Source: Desmodesmus armatus (taxonomy: Eukaryota > Chlorophyta > Chlorophyceae > Sphaeropleales > Scenedesmaceae). From it: a stretch of DNA of 64,000 bases. A program made the position numbers and the translations under genes. Under the pieces are notes generated by a model that saw nothing but the letters and a program-made list of their open reading frames with translations, searched no databases and was not told the origin of the DNA. Shown one piece after another: positions 22,801 to 41,100 of the stretch (the first letter of the stretch is position 1; each line of letters starts with the position of its first letter). The stretch spans positions 1 through 64,000 of the forward strand of contig VIIQ02000768.1 in the NCBI GenBank assembly GCA_007449985.2. The letters are read 5' to 3'.

Positions 22801-25081
22801 GTGGCTGAAGCTAGCCCGCTTCGTCACTGGCTGCACCCCCCCCCTTCCCTGCTTTGTCCACTCACCCGTCCACCCACATAGCACAGCCCCCCCCCCCCTC
22901 TGCAACACACGCTACCCTGTCGATATGCGCATGAGCAAACCTGCTCCCTGCCTCAAGAGAGGGTCTCTTCGAGCCCCCCCCCCCCCCCCGTCTTACTTGA
23001 GTGCTGCCTTGCCGTCGAAGAAGTAGCTGCCGCTCATGAGCACCTTGTTGATGGGGATCACTGCAGCGTTGCCAATCACCACGGGCTGGCCCAGCGTCAC
23101 ATTGTTGCCCTGAAGGTCCTCAACCTGATGACAGACAGCGGGTTACCGGCAGTGAGGTAAATCAGGGTAGCATTGCTTTATGTGCCTTGTGTGGCCTGTG
23201 AAAGGGCAATCAAGCAAAGCCCTGATCTAGCCAAGATGCTTTGAAAGCAGTAGTGGTAGCTGTAACAAGAGGGTGACAGGCGATGAGTCACGTGGTCACA
23301 CCTGCAGGCCATCATACCTGCAGGCCCTTGTCGGTGTTCCAGAAGCGCAACACGTAGTTGATGTCACCTAGTACCACCACCACCAGCAGCAGCAGCAGCA
23401 GCAGCAGCATTAAAATCAAAGCCTGAGCATCAGCGGCAGCAGCAGGGCAGAGTGCATGGACGAAAGCATGCACTGAGCTGTATTCCCGTGTGGTACATCA
23501 GCTTTGTGACGCACAAATGGACAGAGCAATGTTGCGCATAGGAGCAGGTGCTACACCAAACACCCACACCATCAGTACCCCTTTTCCTCTTCTGGCCCTG
23601 CGCTTGCTAGCCCCTGATCCCCTGAGCACCCCTACCTACCTGTGACACCCACAGCAGGCTGCCTCTGCACCTTGAGCTCCTTGGCCTGATAGCCTGGGGC
23701 AGCATCACACAGCATGGCACAGCATGGCATGGCAGGGATGGTGCGAGAGATCATGGCCTCTGGTTTGGTGTGCAGGATGGCCGGAGACGTCAGGTTTTCC
23801 CTTAAAAGAAGGGTATGCATGCATGTGTGAGGCACATCCTGCCACTCTGTCAGGACCTACTGTGTTTCCTGAAACATCAGCATCCAAAGCCGCCTTCAGA
23901 CTTTCACATCTGGGCGATGGCCCTGAGTCCCACAAGAGCCACCCTCCAGCACCTTCCCACACCTCAAACACGAGTGAGGTCGCTATTTTTCACAATTAAG
24001 TGGACTGACCCATCAATTGATGGCACGGACACTTAATGGTGTAAAATGGCGACCTGACCCATGTTTGAGGTGCGGGGAAGGTGACTGGAGAGGTAGCCCT
24101 GAGGCCACTCTCACACGAAGCGCCATCCCAAAGCGGTTTGGAGGTACTGAATGTGTTGGTGACGCATTTGCACAACGAACTGTGGGTGACCCTTCGAGAT
24201 CGTTTGTGCCCGCACTACTTGACAGACATCGGTCGGTGCTGGCTGATCGGTGTGCCTTGCGGAGGGCCTGTTGGTAGGACGGTAAGCCCCTCAGCATACG
24301 GGTATGTGCTCCGCTCCTAACACCCCCCTCCCCCAACCCTCCGTCAACCCCCTGAAACACACACAGGCAGCCACACACCCCAGCCCAGCCCACCCACCCT
24401 CCACCCCCCCCCCCCCCCCGGGTTACCTGGCATGATGTGGTAGGCTGTCACCAGGTCCAGCAGGCCTTTGCGGTCGTTGAACTGGGCGGGGGTCATGCGC
24501 AGGTCACTCCTGAACGCCTCAATGGCCTGGGGGGGGGGGGGGAGGGTGGTGGTGGTGGTGGTGGTGGTGTGGGGGAAGTAACTGGGGTAGGGGCCAACAA
24601 CGAATGAAGGATAAATGGAGGTTTGGAAAGGTTTGTGCCGACCAGAGGAGATTCAAAAGCTTCCTGCTGCAATAATGCGAGGTGTATCTGCATCTGCTGC
24701 TATTGCAGCTGCTTTGACTGTTTCGAAGGGGTTCGAACATAATCACAAAAGCTGTAGTACTTGGCATGGTTGAATCAATCATACTTCCATACATTCCGCT
24801 ATCGTAGGTAGTCCTGGCTTGATATCACCGGTGTGTCACCCGCTGGATCGGTATGAATCTCTGCTGCGGCCCTGCATCACCCGCAGCCTTACCTCGTTAG
24901 TAGGTGCAAAGAAGGTGAACTTTATTTTAGGATCGATGGGCTTGGGATACAGCTGCTCCAGCACCGCGGCAGCAGTAGTAAGATCCTTTGTCTTCTTCAT
25001 GTACTCGATCACAGGGCCTGCTGCGGCCGCACTGAGCAGAGCTGTTGCTGCAAGCAGCATTAGAAAAGTCTTGGCGGCCAT
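19805..25081 (-). CDS. Secreted protein with two fasciclin (FAS1) domains
   Basis: Probably an extracellular adhesion or matrix protein. The start at 25081 gives a clear signal peptide (MAAKTFLMLLAATALLSAAA). Exons (minus): 25081-24893, 24526-24427, 23693-23640, 23367-23318, 23124-22997, 22640-22543, 22130-22020, 21459-21390, 21301 to about 21220, 21107-20993, 20714-20588, 20332-20269, 19961-19805. All phases agree except the 3' end of the ninth exon, where no good donor fits. FAS1 domain 1 has FTFFAPTNEAIEAF and LVTAYHIMPG, closing with VIPINKVLMSG. Domain 2 has MTFLVPDNSGLEA and FLYHVSQPARMAP, closing with IVVGRSIWQGIDAVLVP. The C-terminal tail is Gly/Ser/Asn-rich with two Cys (GDCLNCNNWD). 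It is divergent from the small secreted-protein gene at 25782. Confidence 0.88.
21883..21930 (-). repeat. Copy of FAS1 exon 7 3' end
   Basis: This repeats the end of the exon at 22130-22020 (YHVSQPARMAPTG plus GTGAC donor) in the following intron, almost unchanged. Both copies are followed by poly(G) on the minus strand. Confidence 0.8.
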
Positions 25082-25781
25082 GCTGCTAGGTACCTGACAG
25101 CAAGGAAAGGATTCCTCAAGGGGTACGCGAGTGACTGTGGCGTACAGGGGCTCAACCGAGCCTGAAAAGAAAACAGAGGGCTCTGTATAGATACCAGATG
25201 TGTTATGAGACTTTGCGAGTGAAGCTGAGCATTTGCAGAGACCGCACTTGTTATCTTGACTGGCTGGTGAATCACCCTGCCGTCACATCGGTTCTCTCCT
25301 CGAAGTGTCAAATACTTTGGTGAGTTCAAAGCCAAGAGACTGAAACAAACTGCATCGGTAACCACAGCTCTGACAGGGACCGGTGTTGAGTGGATCAGAA
25401 AGTACCTGCAGGTAAACTGTGCAGGCACCCGTCGACAAGTGATAGTAAGCATATGCCTGTTCATCAGAATATCCTGCCAGTAAGAGGTCGATCTGACAAC
25501 TTGGGTCCGCAACCATGTGCATGTGCACGTGGACATCGACCCCATGATCACCTGTCGATGATGAGGATCCTGCCTCGAGAGGTGCATCAGTATGTTGCTG
25601 AAGTGCGTTTCGTTACCCCGGTGTGCAGGTGAGGCCGCAAGGCACCTTCCTAATCAAGTTGATGCGACGAAATTTTTACGCGGTGTTATTGTTCTGCTCC
25701 GATTCCATAAAAAGACCCACAGCGCGAGTGCCTCAAGCTTCAATACCCCTCTATACCTGCAGTCAGTGCATATACGTCACC
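25082..25781. promoter_or_regulatory. Divergent upstream region of two secreted-protein genes
   Basis: Seven hundred bases between the FAS1 start (25081, minus) and the small secreted-protein start (25782, plus). It contains a coincidental 175-codon open frame on the minus strand with no recognisable features. It should carry both promoters; no specific motif is claimed. Confidence 0.4.
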
Positions 25782-26933
25782 ATGGCTTGCAAATCTCTTG
25801 TGTTGGTGATGTTGTGCGCGGCAGCAGTCCTGCATGCCGCTGAGGCGCGCGAGCTCCTGGTGGACAGGGTGATCGCCAACTGCGAAGAGTACGGTAAGAT
25901 GAGCACCATGCTAGTTGAACGCGCGCTGCTAGGCTCGCGCGGATGCTGCTTCCATCAAAGCACATGCGTGATCTCAACATTGGTGGGTGCTACCACTTTT
26001 TAGCCACTGCCACCAAAGCCGCTGACAAGTTGCTGCATGCCGGATGTTTCCCTTGCTTGCAGGTATCGTCAACAAGGAGAGGGTGAGTGCTGCCACTGCC
26101 AACATGCCGTCAGCAGTCAGGTTGCTGACCCTCCTTGCACTTGCACAGTGTGACAGTTGTATGTGCCACCATTCACAGTCAAAGAGAAACAATAATCATC
26201 TGGGCCATGTCTCAATAAATCTCAGCATTCTTGATACATAATGTCTGCCAGCCGCTCTTGTGTTACATGCCCCCCCCCCATCCCCCGTGCGCACCCTCTG
26301 CCGCATGCAGGTCTGCACCCGTTGCAAGAACGAGTTCGTGCTGATCCCCGGTGGCCGCGACTGTGACAGGATGATCGCGGGCTGCAAGGACGTAGGTAGG
26401 TTGGATCCGGGCAGCGCTATCATAGCAGGCTGCCTCCCCCTCCCGTCTTTCTTTCGTTTTCTTTTCTACATGCCATGGTAGACCAGTGGTAAACACAGCC
26501 AGGTCATGTCTGACTGTCAGGGTGACCTTGAGCCTTCTGTCTGGCAGTATCGCTCACCTCAAGGACCCAAGTGTGACTGTAAGCAAGGCTGATCAGCAGC
26601 CACATCTAGGTGGCCCTGATGTGCATGCTTGACAAGGTCTGTGTGTGCCCCATTCACTCGGTGCTTGTTGCCTGCTGTTGCTGCTGATGCTGCTGCTGTT
26701 GCTTGATTGTCATTCAGTTTTTGAGGGTGGCAAGCAGGTGCGCTGAGCTTTGCCCAGCCAATTAAGCTGTTGCATTTGCATGGTATCAGGCAGCAAGACA
26801 CACATCGCGCTTGTCGAAACACTGTTGACCAGCTAGCTACCTTTTGTGCCACATCATGTGGCTGAGCCAGGTGCCGACAAGCTTGCATGCCACATGCCCC
26901 AAGTGGTGTGGGAATGTGCATATCGGTAACACC

Positions 26934-26981
<48 letters not shown>

Positions 26982-27483
26982 ATCATTGCTTGTCATCCCT
27001 CACGCTGTCATCACAGGTTTGCAGAAGTGAGTATAATCCTATGTTGCTGTCGGGACAGCTTGCCAGCATGAAACGCTGCCAGTCAAGCTACAGTGAAACA
27101 CAGCGTTGTGTCCAGCCTTGCGTCTTGCGTCATGTGCAGTCCAGCATGACACTGTTACGTGTGCCTTTCTATGATCATAGAATGCCCATGCCAAGACACT
27201 TCATGACCAGGGGCGCTGAGCATCAACACGTTCTGCATCCACAAGTCCCTCCCCCTCCCTTGAACTATGCGTGTTTGGCCCAACATACACCACATCACAA
27301 CCCAGCCAGCCAAATGTTGACTCCCTGTGTTGCTGACTCCTGCTTATACTTGCCCCCGCCCCTAACCCTCCTGTACTGTCGCCCCTTGCCACCGCCCCCT
27401 CCCTTCCTGCAGCTTGCAAGGACGACCACATTTTTGTGCCTGGCGGCAGGAGCTGCACACGTAGGGTTGTGGGGCGCCACTGA
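25782..27483 (+). CDS. Small secreted cysteine-containing protein, 95 residues
   Basis: Unrecognised family. Four phase-consistent exons: 25782-25893, 26063-26082, 26311-26395 and 27413-27483, with GTAAGA, GTGAGT and GTAGGT donors. The first exon encodes a signal peptide (MACKSLVLVMLCAAAVLHAA, then EARELL). The mature part holds two related segments: CTRCKNEFVLIPGGRDC followed by DRMIAGC, and ACKDDHIFVPGGRSC followed by TRRVVGRH. The shared pattern is C-K-x-(D/E)-x-x-F/I-V-x-P-G-G-R-x-C-x-R. Even cysteine spacing suggests a disulfide-bonded extracellular peptide, which is inference. The start was chosen for the signal peptide; the frame is open further upstream. An extra micro-exon in the 1-kb last intron cannot be excluded. 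Nothing indicates toxicity or a known hormone. Confidence 0.65.
26935..26981. repeat. (CTG)n microsatellite in last intron of the small secreted-protein gene
   Basis: About 15 CTG units on the plus strand, in transcript orientation. They are followed at about 27018 by a CAG that could serve as an acceptor, although no exon is supported there. Confidence 0.8.
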
Positions 27484-28431
27484 ACAACAAGCGGCAGAGT
27501 CGTCAGGCCACTGGGCGCCACTTCATGGCCATCAGCTGTAGGATGTACCCAGTGGCGGTGTGATGGATATTGGTTGCCCTGCTGCAGCTGGTGGTTGCTG
27601 GGGGCATAGGCAGCTGCTCCTGTGAGCAGCCACATGTTGTTTACAACCTGTGCAGGTTGCTGAATGGTGCAGGATGCATCAACGTGCCATGTGGTGTTCG
27701 TTTTTGAATGCGTTTGAGCGTGCCAGGGCGCGTGTCAATGAACCTGGAATCTTGCCAAGAAGCAGAAATGCTGCAGCTATCGTTGGACTGTTCAGGCTGT
27801 TGGCCAATGCCAGAGCCTGTGTACTGGCGGGTTGCATGTTGGGGGTGTCAATGATGCTGTGTAAATATACTACATATGCCTTGAACTGGTGCGGCAGCAC
27901 AGCAGACACATCACAGCACCGCACAGCATCCTAGCAGCAACCATATGTGGTTACATACTGTTGACATCAGGAATGTACAATTACTGGCCAGTGTCACCAT
28001 ACGACATCCTGGGGCCACAAAAGAATGCACAGTTGCATGCCCAGTGTCCTCATCTGATCAAAATCGGCAACTGTAGTGAAACCATCCTGGTACTGAAACT
28101 GAGGTAGCTTTCAAGGGGCCCTCCTTGCATGCCACAGACAGCACAGCACAGTTGTTCAACTTGAACATGGCAAGGTTCGCTGCGGCATGTTTTGCATCCA
28201 TTGATGAGATCTCACAAACTCAAGGCTGTGACTTACACACCAAACAGCCTTGGGCAGTTTGCTGCAGTTTCAGGAGTGGCAATCCATTTGAAAAGTTTAC
28301 ATACTTTGGCATCGCATGATGGCGGCAATCCACCCAAATAATCTGGGATGCCCTGCGCAACACCCTTGCACACTCAACCTGCTGCGCCTGCAGGCTGCAC
28401 TGCATCACGACATGCTGCTGCTGCTGCTGCT
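27484..28431. other. Tail-to-tail intergenic region
   Basis: Lies between the stops of the small secreted-protein gene (27483, plus) and PRMT3 (28432, minus). No gene is seen. TTACA at 28297-28301 is TGTAA on the minus strand, about 130 bases after the PRMT3 stop, and is a plausible polyadenylation signal. TGTAA at 27857 on the plus strand is a weaker candidate for the other gene. Confidence 0.4.
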
Positions 28432-34353
<5,922 letters not shown>

Positions 34354-35129
34354 GGCTACTCTGCACAGCAGTGCTGCTGCCGCTCAGGCTGGCTGCCACT
34401 AACACTGCTGCTGCTGCTGCTGGTGCGTCGTGCTGAACGGCAGGTGGTGATGCAGAATGCACAGGCTGCTGATCAGGGTGGCAGACGGACGGTGCACAAC
34501 ATAGGCACCCTTGCAAACACCGACAGGCTGAAGAAGGAACCGACCTGACAGTTGAGGCACTTGTGTGAGGATGAGTAATGCCAAGAGCATGGCCTAGGCC
34601 CCAAGCTGATGGGCACATATGTGCTTGTTCATCTTCTGTGCCAAGACCCGGTGGTTTTCCATTCGGCTGCTGCATTCGCTTGCACCAGTACCAGAAGAAT
34701 TCCTGCTTGTGCCCTCGCTGCGCCCGTCTGTAGCACTCACTCAGCGTCGCTCAAGCTGCTGAAGGCTCAACCGGAAGATCCTTACCCCCAGCACAGCCAA
34801 GGCAAGGTTCACAAACTTGAAAGCCATCTCTGATGTGATCAGAACCGTCTGTTGCAGCCAGTGCTGCATGGAGCCATGTATGCTGCTGGCCGCATGATAC
34901 GTATGAGTTACAAGTGTGGTGGCAGCTTGAACAGTCCTTGACGCCAGCGGTGATGGTTGCAGATTGAAGAGCAGTAGATGCTGAGTGCAGCAACCTCGGC
35001 TGGGTCAGCCCACAACCCATCTGCTCTGTGCACCTTTCTATCCACTGATCAGTGCTATTTCAAGTATTATGTCGATCGTATGTCACGCCCACCCACCCCT
35101 GTTCGCAGGTCTCCAGCAGCGGAGTCACC
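34354..35129. promoter_or_regulatory. Shared divergent upstream region of PRMT3 and RBX1-like genes
   Basis: Seven hundred and seventy-six bases between the PRMT3 start (34353, minus) and the RING-box start (35130, plus). A (CTG) run lies at about 34405-34425. No core promoter element is claimed. Confidence 0.4.
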
Positions 35130-38100
35130 ATGTCTGACGTGGAGATGGAGGCAGAGGCCAAGGCGCCAGAGGCAGCAGCAGCAGCAGCAGCAGGACCCAG
35201 CAGCAAGGCAAAGGTGAGGAGGGGAGCGATTAGGGTTTAGGTTTAGGAGAGGGTTAACGGGCGGGGATGATGTCTGGCCATCTGGCTGCAGTTGTCATGG
35301 GGTGTGGGCCATGCTCTGTGGTTAATGGACATGCTCACAGTGACCAGGCAGCAGGACCCAGCAGCAAGGCAACGGTGAGGGAGGGATAGGTTCTCTGGCG
35401 AGCGCGATGTCTAGTGCTTTGGCTGCAGCAGTCGCCGGGTGTGGGCATGTGGTTTGTGGATAGGGTGACCAAGCACCTGGGTGGGGCAAGCATACCGCCA
35501 TACGGCTGTAGCAGAGGAGGAGGGGGGGGGGGGTGTAAAAGTCAGCAAGGGATAGTAAGGCCGTCGGGATGGGCTGCTAGCGCGTGACGCAGGCTGTTGA
35601 TTGCGGGCAGTCTCATATAGCAGCGGGCAGGTGCAAGAATACCTGTTATCACATCAGCAACAGTAGCTGTGAGTGCAGGGCACAAGCAATTATGCCGGCG
35701 CCCTTCCTGTTGTTTGGTGTCTGGCGTATGATGACAGAGGCGCAACTACCTTGCATGTGTGGCCATCAGGGGCGGTGTGACAGCATCTGAGGGCACCTGT
35801 TGTGCTGAGTATTCCTCCAATGCTGAGGGCAGCAGGTGTCGCCCGGTGCAGTCCTGCCCCCCCCCCTACCCCCTCGCTCCGCCAAGTGCGTACTACAGGC
35901 AGCTTTACTGCCTACGGCTGTTTGCACATGTCACATGAAAGTTCATTACATGAAGGCCAATCCCACTATTATTGTGAGATGCATGTTGGCGCCTGCGGGT
36001 GCAGTGGGTAGAATGCCCAACCAACATCGCACACAGTAGCCTTTGGAACAAGCACGACAGCAGCCTGTCACATAAGACATGCATTCCATGGTGCTGCACA
36101 GCAGCATCCTTTTGACAGACATATCACGTGCATTGGTGTGGCCAAGGGCATAATAACAGTAACAGGATGCTCCTGACGTGTGTCTCCAGTGCATGCATCA
36201 GGTGCAACCTGACGCAGTGATGTCAGTCCTTGCCATACACCCATGCTGTACTTTGCTTTCACCTGGTTACTTTTGATCCTTGCCTCCTTACCCCCGTTCT
36301 TCTGTTTCAGTTGGGGCAGTGTGACAGCACCAGGCACACATTGTGGCACACAGGGGTGATCTGCAAGATTCACCTGGGGGCATAAGGGTGCGCCTGGTGC
36401 AGTCATGTCGCCCCTGCTCCTCTCACCATGTGCATAGCAGAGGCAGCAACCGTCAAGCTGTGACAGCCTGATAACACCCGTGGCTGTTGCCATTGTGCAG
36501 TTTTTTTGTTTGTCGTTGGTTGTTGGTCAGTGGGCACAAGGTGATCTTTCCTCCGCCCTTTACCTCGGGTAACCCCCCCCCCCCCCCCCCCGGGCGCACG
36601 CGCGCGCGGAGTCTTTGTTTCAACTCGAGCAGGATGACAGTACCAGACGCACCCCTTTGCCACACAGGGTGATCTTCAAGATGCAGTTGCCTGGTGCGGT
36701 CACGTCGCTCCTTTTCCTTGGGGCCCAATGAATAGCAGCGGCAGCCAGTCCTCCAGCTGTGACAGCCTAGTGTCACCCGTGGCTGTTGCCATCGTGCAGT
36801 TTTTTGTCGGCCGTCGGTCATCGGCCAGCAGGTGGTGGGCCCTTTGTTGGGGGGAGGGGGGGTTGAGCACGGTGTTGGGGTGGGCTGGGGCGTATCGGGT
36901 TGTAGGAGGGAGTGAGCATGGCCTCACAGCATGAGGCACCACCTGTGCGGTTTGCAGTGCTTGACGTCACCACACACCGTCAGGGGTTACCTGATGCAGT
37001 GCTGTCCACCCCTGCCATGCACCTATGCTTGCTTGCTTGCTTATCAGCGGCAGCAGCGGCAGCAGCGCCCTCTTACTTGTTTGCTTCGGCCTCCCTCTGC
37101 CCAGTCCTTGTCACAGCAATCGTAGTGCCATGTCGCCATGGCAGAAGTGCAGCTAGTATATGGAAACAGAGGGGGGGGGGTCATGCCAGGGTGCCCGAGT
37201 TTGCCACTGGCAGTGCCTTTGCCAGGAGCATGGTGTCCCCTGAGGACCCCACTGGCTTCCCACATCGTGACACCAAGTTTTGGCAGGGGCAGCCAGCTGG
37301 CTTGTGTGCTTGTCAGGGTGCTTGCACTGGAGTGGCCATACGCTGCTGTTGTGGTTTTTGATGCCCAGCAGCCTCGCATGGCTTTCAGGCGGGTGTGGTG
37401 TCTGTGCGGTGGGTGGGGGTGGTGGCGGGAGCATGGCCTCACAGCATCAGGCACCACCTGAAGCTGCCTGTGGCAACTCTGCGTTGCCACGCACCCCCAA
37501 GTGTTACCTGATGCAGTGGTGTCCCGCCCCTGCCATCATCAATGCTTGTTTTGCTGTTCAAGTTTCAGCAGCATCACCTTCACATTGGTTCTCCTGGAGT
37601 TCCCTGCTGCCAAGTTCTTGTCAAGCAATTGCAGTGGCACCTCGCCATGGCAGTTGTGCAATTATCATGAGGCAGGGGGCTCTTTCGTGCCAACGTGCAA
37701 CGCCTGCCACTGCCAGTGCCTTTGCCAGTGTTATGTTGTCAGTAATAGCGTAATATTACTGACTGTAATATTGACGTCACTTTGGCTTCCAACACATCTG
37801 ACAACAAGTTCTGGCAGGGCAGGCAGCTGCCTTTTGATGCTCGTGCCACCTCTCGTGGCTCTCAGGCCGGTGTTGTGTCTTTGGATGGGTGGTGTCTTGG
37901 GGTGGGTGGGTGGGTGGGGGGGGGGGGGGGTCACAGCATCATCGGTCACCTATGGTAGTTTTGGCCGTGCTGCTACCACAAAACCATCAGGTGTCGCCTG
38001 ATGCAGTGCTGCCTACCCCTGCGATGCACCAGTGCTTGCTGTGTTTGTCAGTGTCAGCAGCGGCAACAGCACCCTCAGCTTGTTTGCATGCAGCCTCCTT

Positions 38101-41100
38101 CTGCCTAGTCCTTGTCAAAGCAATCACAAAGGCATGTCGCCATGGTAATTTGCAGTGATCATGACAAATGGGCTCTTTTGTGTAGAGTGCAGCACTTGCT
38201 ACTGGCAGTGCCACCTTCCCCAGGATTGTGTTGTCTGTGGTGTCGGAGTGGGAGTAACTCCAACATCTCTGATAACAAGTTCTGGTAGGGGCGTCCAGCT
38301 GCTCTTGCAGCCTCTCGTGGCTTTCAGGCGGGTGTGGTGTCTTCGGGTGGGTGGGTGGGTGGGTGGGGGTGGGGGGGGTGGGTGGGTGGGTGGGTGGGGT
38401 GGGGTGGGGGGGGGGGGGGGGGCTGGCCGCGATGATGTCAGGCAGGCCGCTGGCAGTGCCTTTGCCAGGAGCGTGATGGTGGTGTAGTAGGGATGGCCAG
38501 ACCATGGTCCTATCCCCCACATCACTGACACCAGGTTTTGGCAGGGGCAGCCAGCTGCTTTGTGTGTTGGTCAGGGCGCTGGCACTGCGTGGCCTATGCT
38601 GCCGTTCGTGTCAACACAGCTGGGACGCAACCAGCGGAGAGGTGCCGGGAATGCTTTGTGCAGCTGTGGTGCCCTGCTTGTATGCGTGCAACCTGTGAGG
38701 GTTGCAGTGCCAGATGTGCTACAGGAGATAAGCCCCTTCCATCAATTCAGGCACTTGGGGTGATGAAAGTAGAAGTGCGCGCCACACAGCCACGGGCGAG
38801 GTGCTGGGCAGCCACGGGCGAGGTGCTGGGAGAGGGAGATGCAGCACGGGCATCTGGTTGCTGGCACCGGCTGTCAAAGCTGTTGCTATTGTGCGAATGC
38901 AACAGCCATGACGGCCTGTGGTAGCATACATGCACCCTTGTTGGTGCATCTGCCTCTCCCCATGCATCAATGCAGCCCCCTCCCTGCCCCCCGCCCCCGC
39001 TCGACATGAATGTGTTGCTGACAGCAAACAGACAACATGGGCTCTACCCCTTGCTTCTTCCCAGATCTGCCCCCTGCCCCGCACACCTAGGGCTTCAAGG
39101 GCACCACTTCCACCTCGGTGCAGTGGCTGCGAGCACTGCTGCTGGAGCAGCTGCGTCCGCTGCAAGCTCCCCTGCTTTTGTCCCCCCCCCTCTGCTACAG
39201 ACATGCAACTGCACATTTGCAGTGAAGTTTCTGCTGTCCTTTCTCTCCCCCCCCCCCACCCCACACCCCTCCTCACCTCAGGGCTCCAAGGGTGGCAAGC
39301 GTATTGAAATCAAGAAGTGGAATGCTGCCAACTCGTGCTAGCCCCCTCCCCTGCCCCTCGCCCTGACACACAGCTACACACCTGCAAGCGTCACATGTGG
39401 CCAGCGCTGTAGTTGCATGTTGTTTTGCCACCTCATACGGTCAGCGGCAAGTGCATCATCCAAATCTATCCCAAACATCATGTGCTTCCTGTCTGCCCCC
39501 CCCCCCCCTCCTCACCCCAGGGTTCCAAGGGAGGCAAGCGTTTTGAGATCAAGAAATGGAATGCTGCCAGCTCGCGCTAGCCCCCCCCCCTCCCCTCACA
39601 CTGACACACAGCTACACACTTGCCGCTGTCCATCGTGGCCAGTGCTGTGTTGGCACTTTCTAGTTGCCTCCTCATACCGCCAGCGGGGAATGCTTCACGC
39701 AAAGCAATCCTGAAGATCATGTGCTTCCTGCCTGCCCCCCCCCTACTTACAGGGCTCCAAGGGAGGCAAGCGTTTTGAGATCAAGAAGTGGAATGCTGTG
39801 GCCATGTGGTCCTGGGCCATCTGCACTGACACATGCGCCATCTGCAGGAACAACCTGTACGAACCAAGCATCGAGTACCAGGCCAACCCAACAGGTGGGA
39901 CTGTGTGTTGGTCTGGTTTTTTTGGGTGTGTGTGTGGGTGGGTGGGGGGGGGGGGCTCTGATGGGTGGGATGTGTGAGGGGTGGGGGTTGGTGGGCAGGC
40001 CTGTGTAGGCGTGGGAGAAACAACGGGTGGGTGGGGTGGGGTGGGGGGGGGGGCGCACAGCCATGTTTGTCACATGTGCCCATACGGATGGGGTGTGGTA
40101 CACACCGTGCACGTGTGTGCATTGGGCACGGTAGATGTAGACACTTACGTCGTATTTGGCAAGACCTGTAAGAACCATGCACTGAGACACTATCATTTGA
40201 TACTATCAGATGGCATGTCTTCATGCCGGCAGTGTCTCTTCAGCACGCCCTTGCCCACTGTCCATGCATGCAGCAACCCGGCACACACCAACCTGATTCT
40301 GGTGCCAGCGTCATGCTCTGAGTCATGATGCAGTGACCAGGACTGGGTTGGTGGTTGTTGAGACGGATGCTGTCAGCAGTGGGCAACGATATGCCGACGG
40401 CACTGACAGAGTGGTATTTTGTGCTAGTTAAGAAGAGTATGCGCTTTTGAACATCAGGCTGTGATGCAGCTGATTAACTTACTTCAAGCTCATGAGTCAC
40501 CTGCCCAACACCGTCTGTCAGCAGCAGCACTCGAGCCATTTTGTTTGATATTGTGCCCCCCTCCCTGCTCACTCATTTGCACATCATGCTATGCTTGTCT
40601 GGTCTATTCACAACCATACCACGGGATGCGTGCATGGCAGTGCAAGCGGTCAGAGTAGGCACACACAAGGCGGGTTGCAGCAGTTGTATCGTGGTGGCAG
40701 ACTGGCTGCAAGTTTAGTTGGTCAAGGAAGCTGTGAAGCTGATGGCTGCCTGAACCACCTACTTGCAGCTTGAAGGCCTCCATGTACAAACCCCATGTTG
40801 GACCCCCCCCCCTGTCATGCCCACGCCTTTCACCAAGCATCCGATGCTCGTTTGCGCTGTGATACACATGCCTGTGCAATTTTGCCACTGCTGCGTGCAT
40901 GACTGTGGCTTTCCATGGCTATGGCACAAGCATGTGCATGACTCACCAACTGCATTACCTCCACCGTGCTAGGACATGCCTTCCAGCGGCTGTCGGGCTG
41001 CAGGTTGGGGTGTTGCGGGTTCAGCACGGCGGTTCATCACTGCGATGCTCCCCCAACAGCCCACTTGAAGCCTGGCAGCTGCTGACAGGCCCAGCACTGT

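Noticed and set aside
25060..25587. A 175-codon minus-strand frame upstream of the FAS1 start
   Set aside because: It overlaps the FAS1 start in another frame, has no motif and lies in the divergent upstream region.
26548..26578. Extra exon of the small secreted-protein gene (AG...GTAAGC bounded)
   Set aside because: In the phase set by the preceding exon it meets a TGA, while direct joining to the exon at 27413 keeps the Cys motif.
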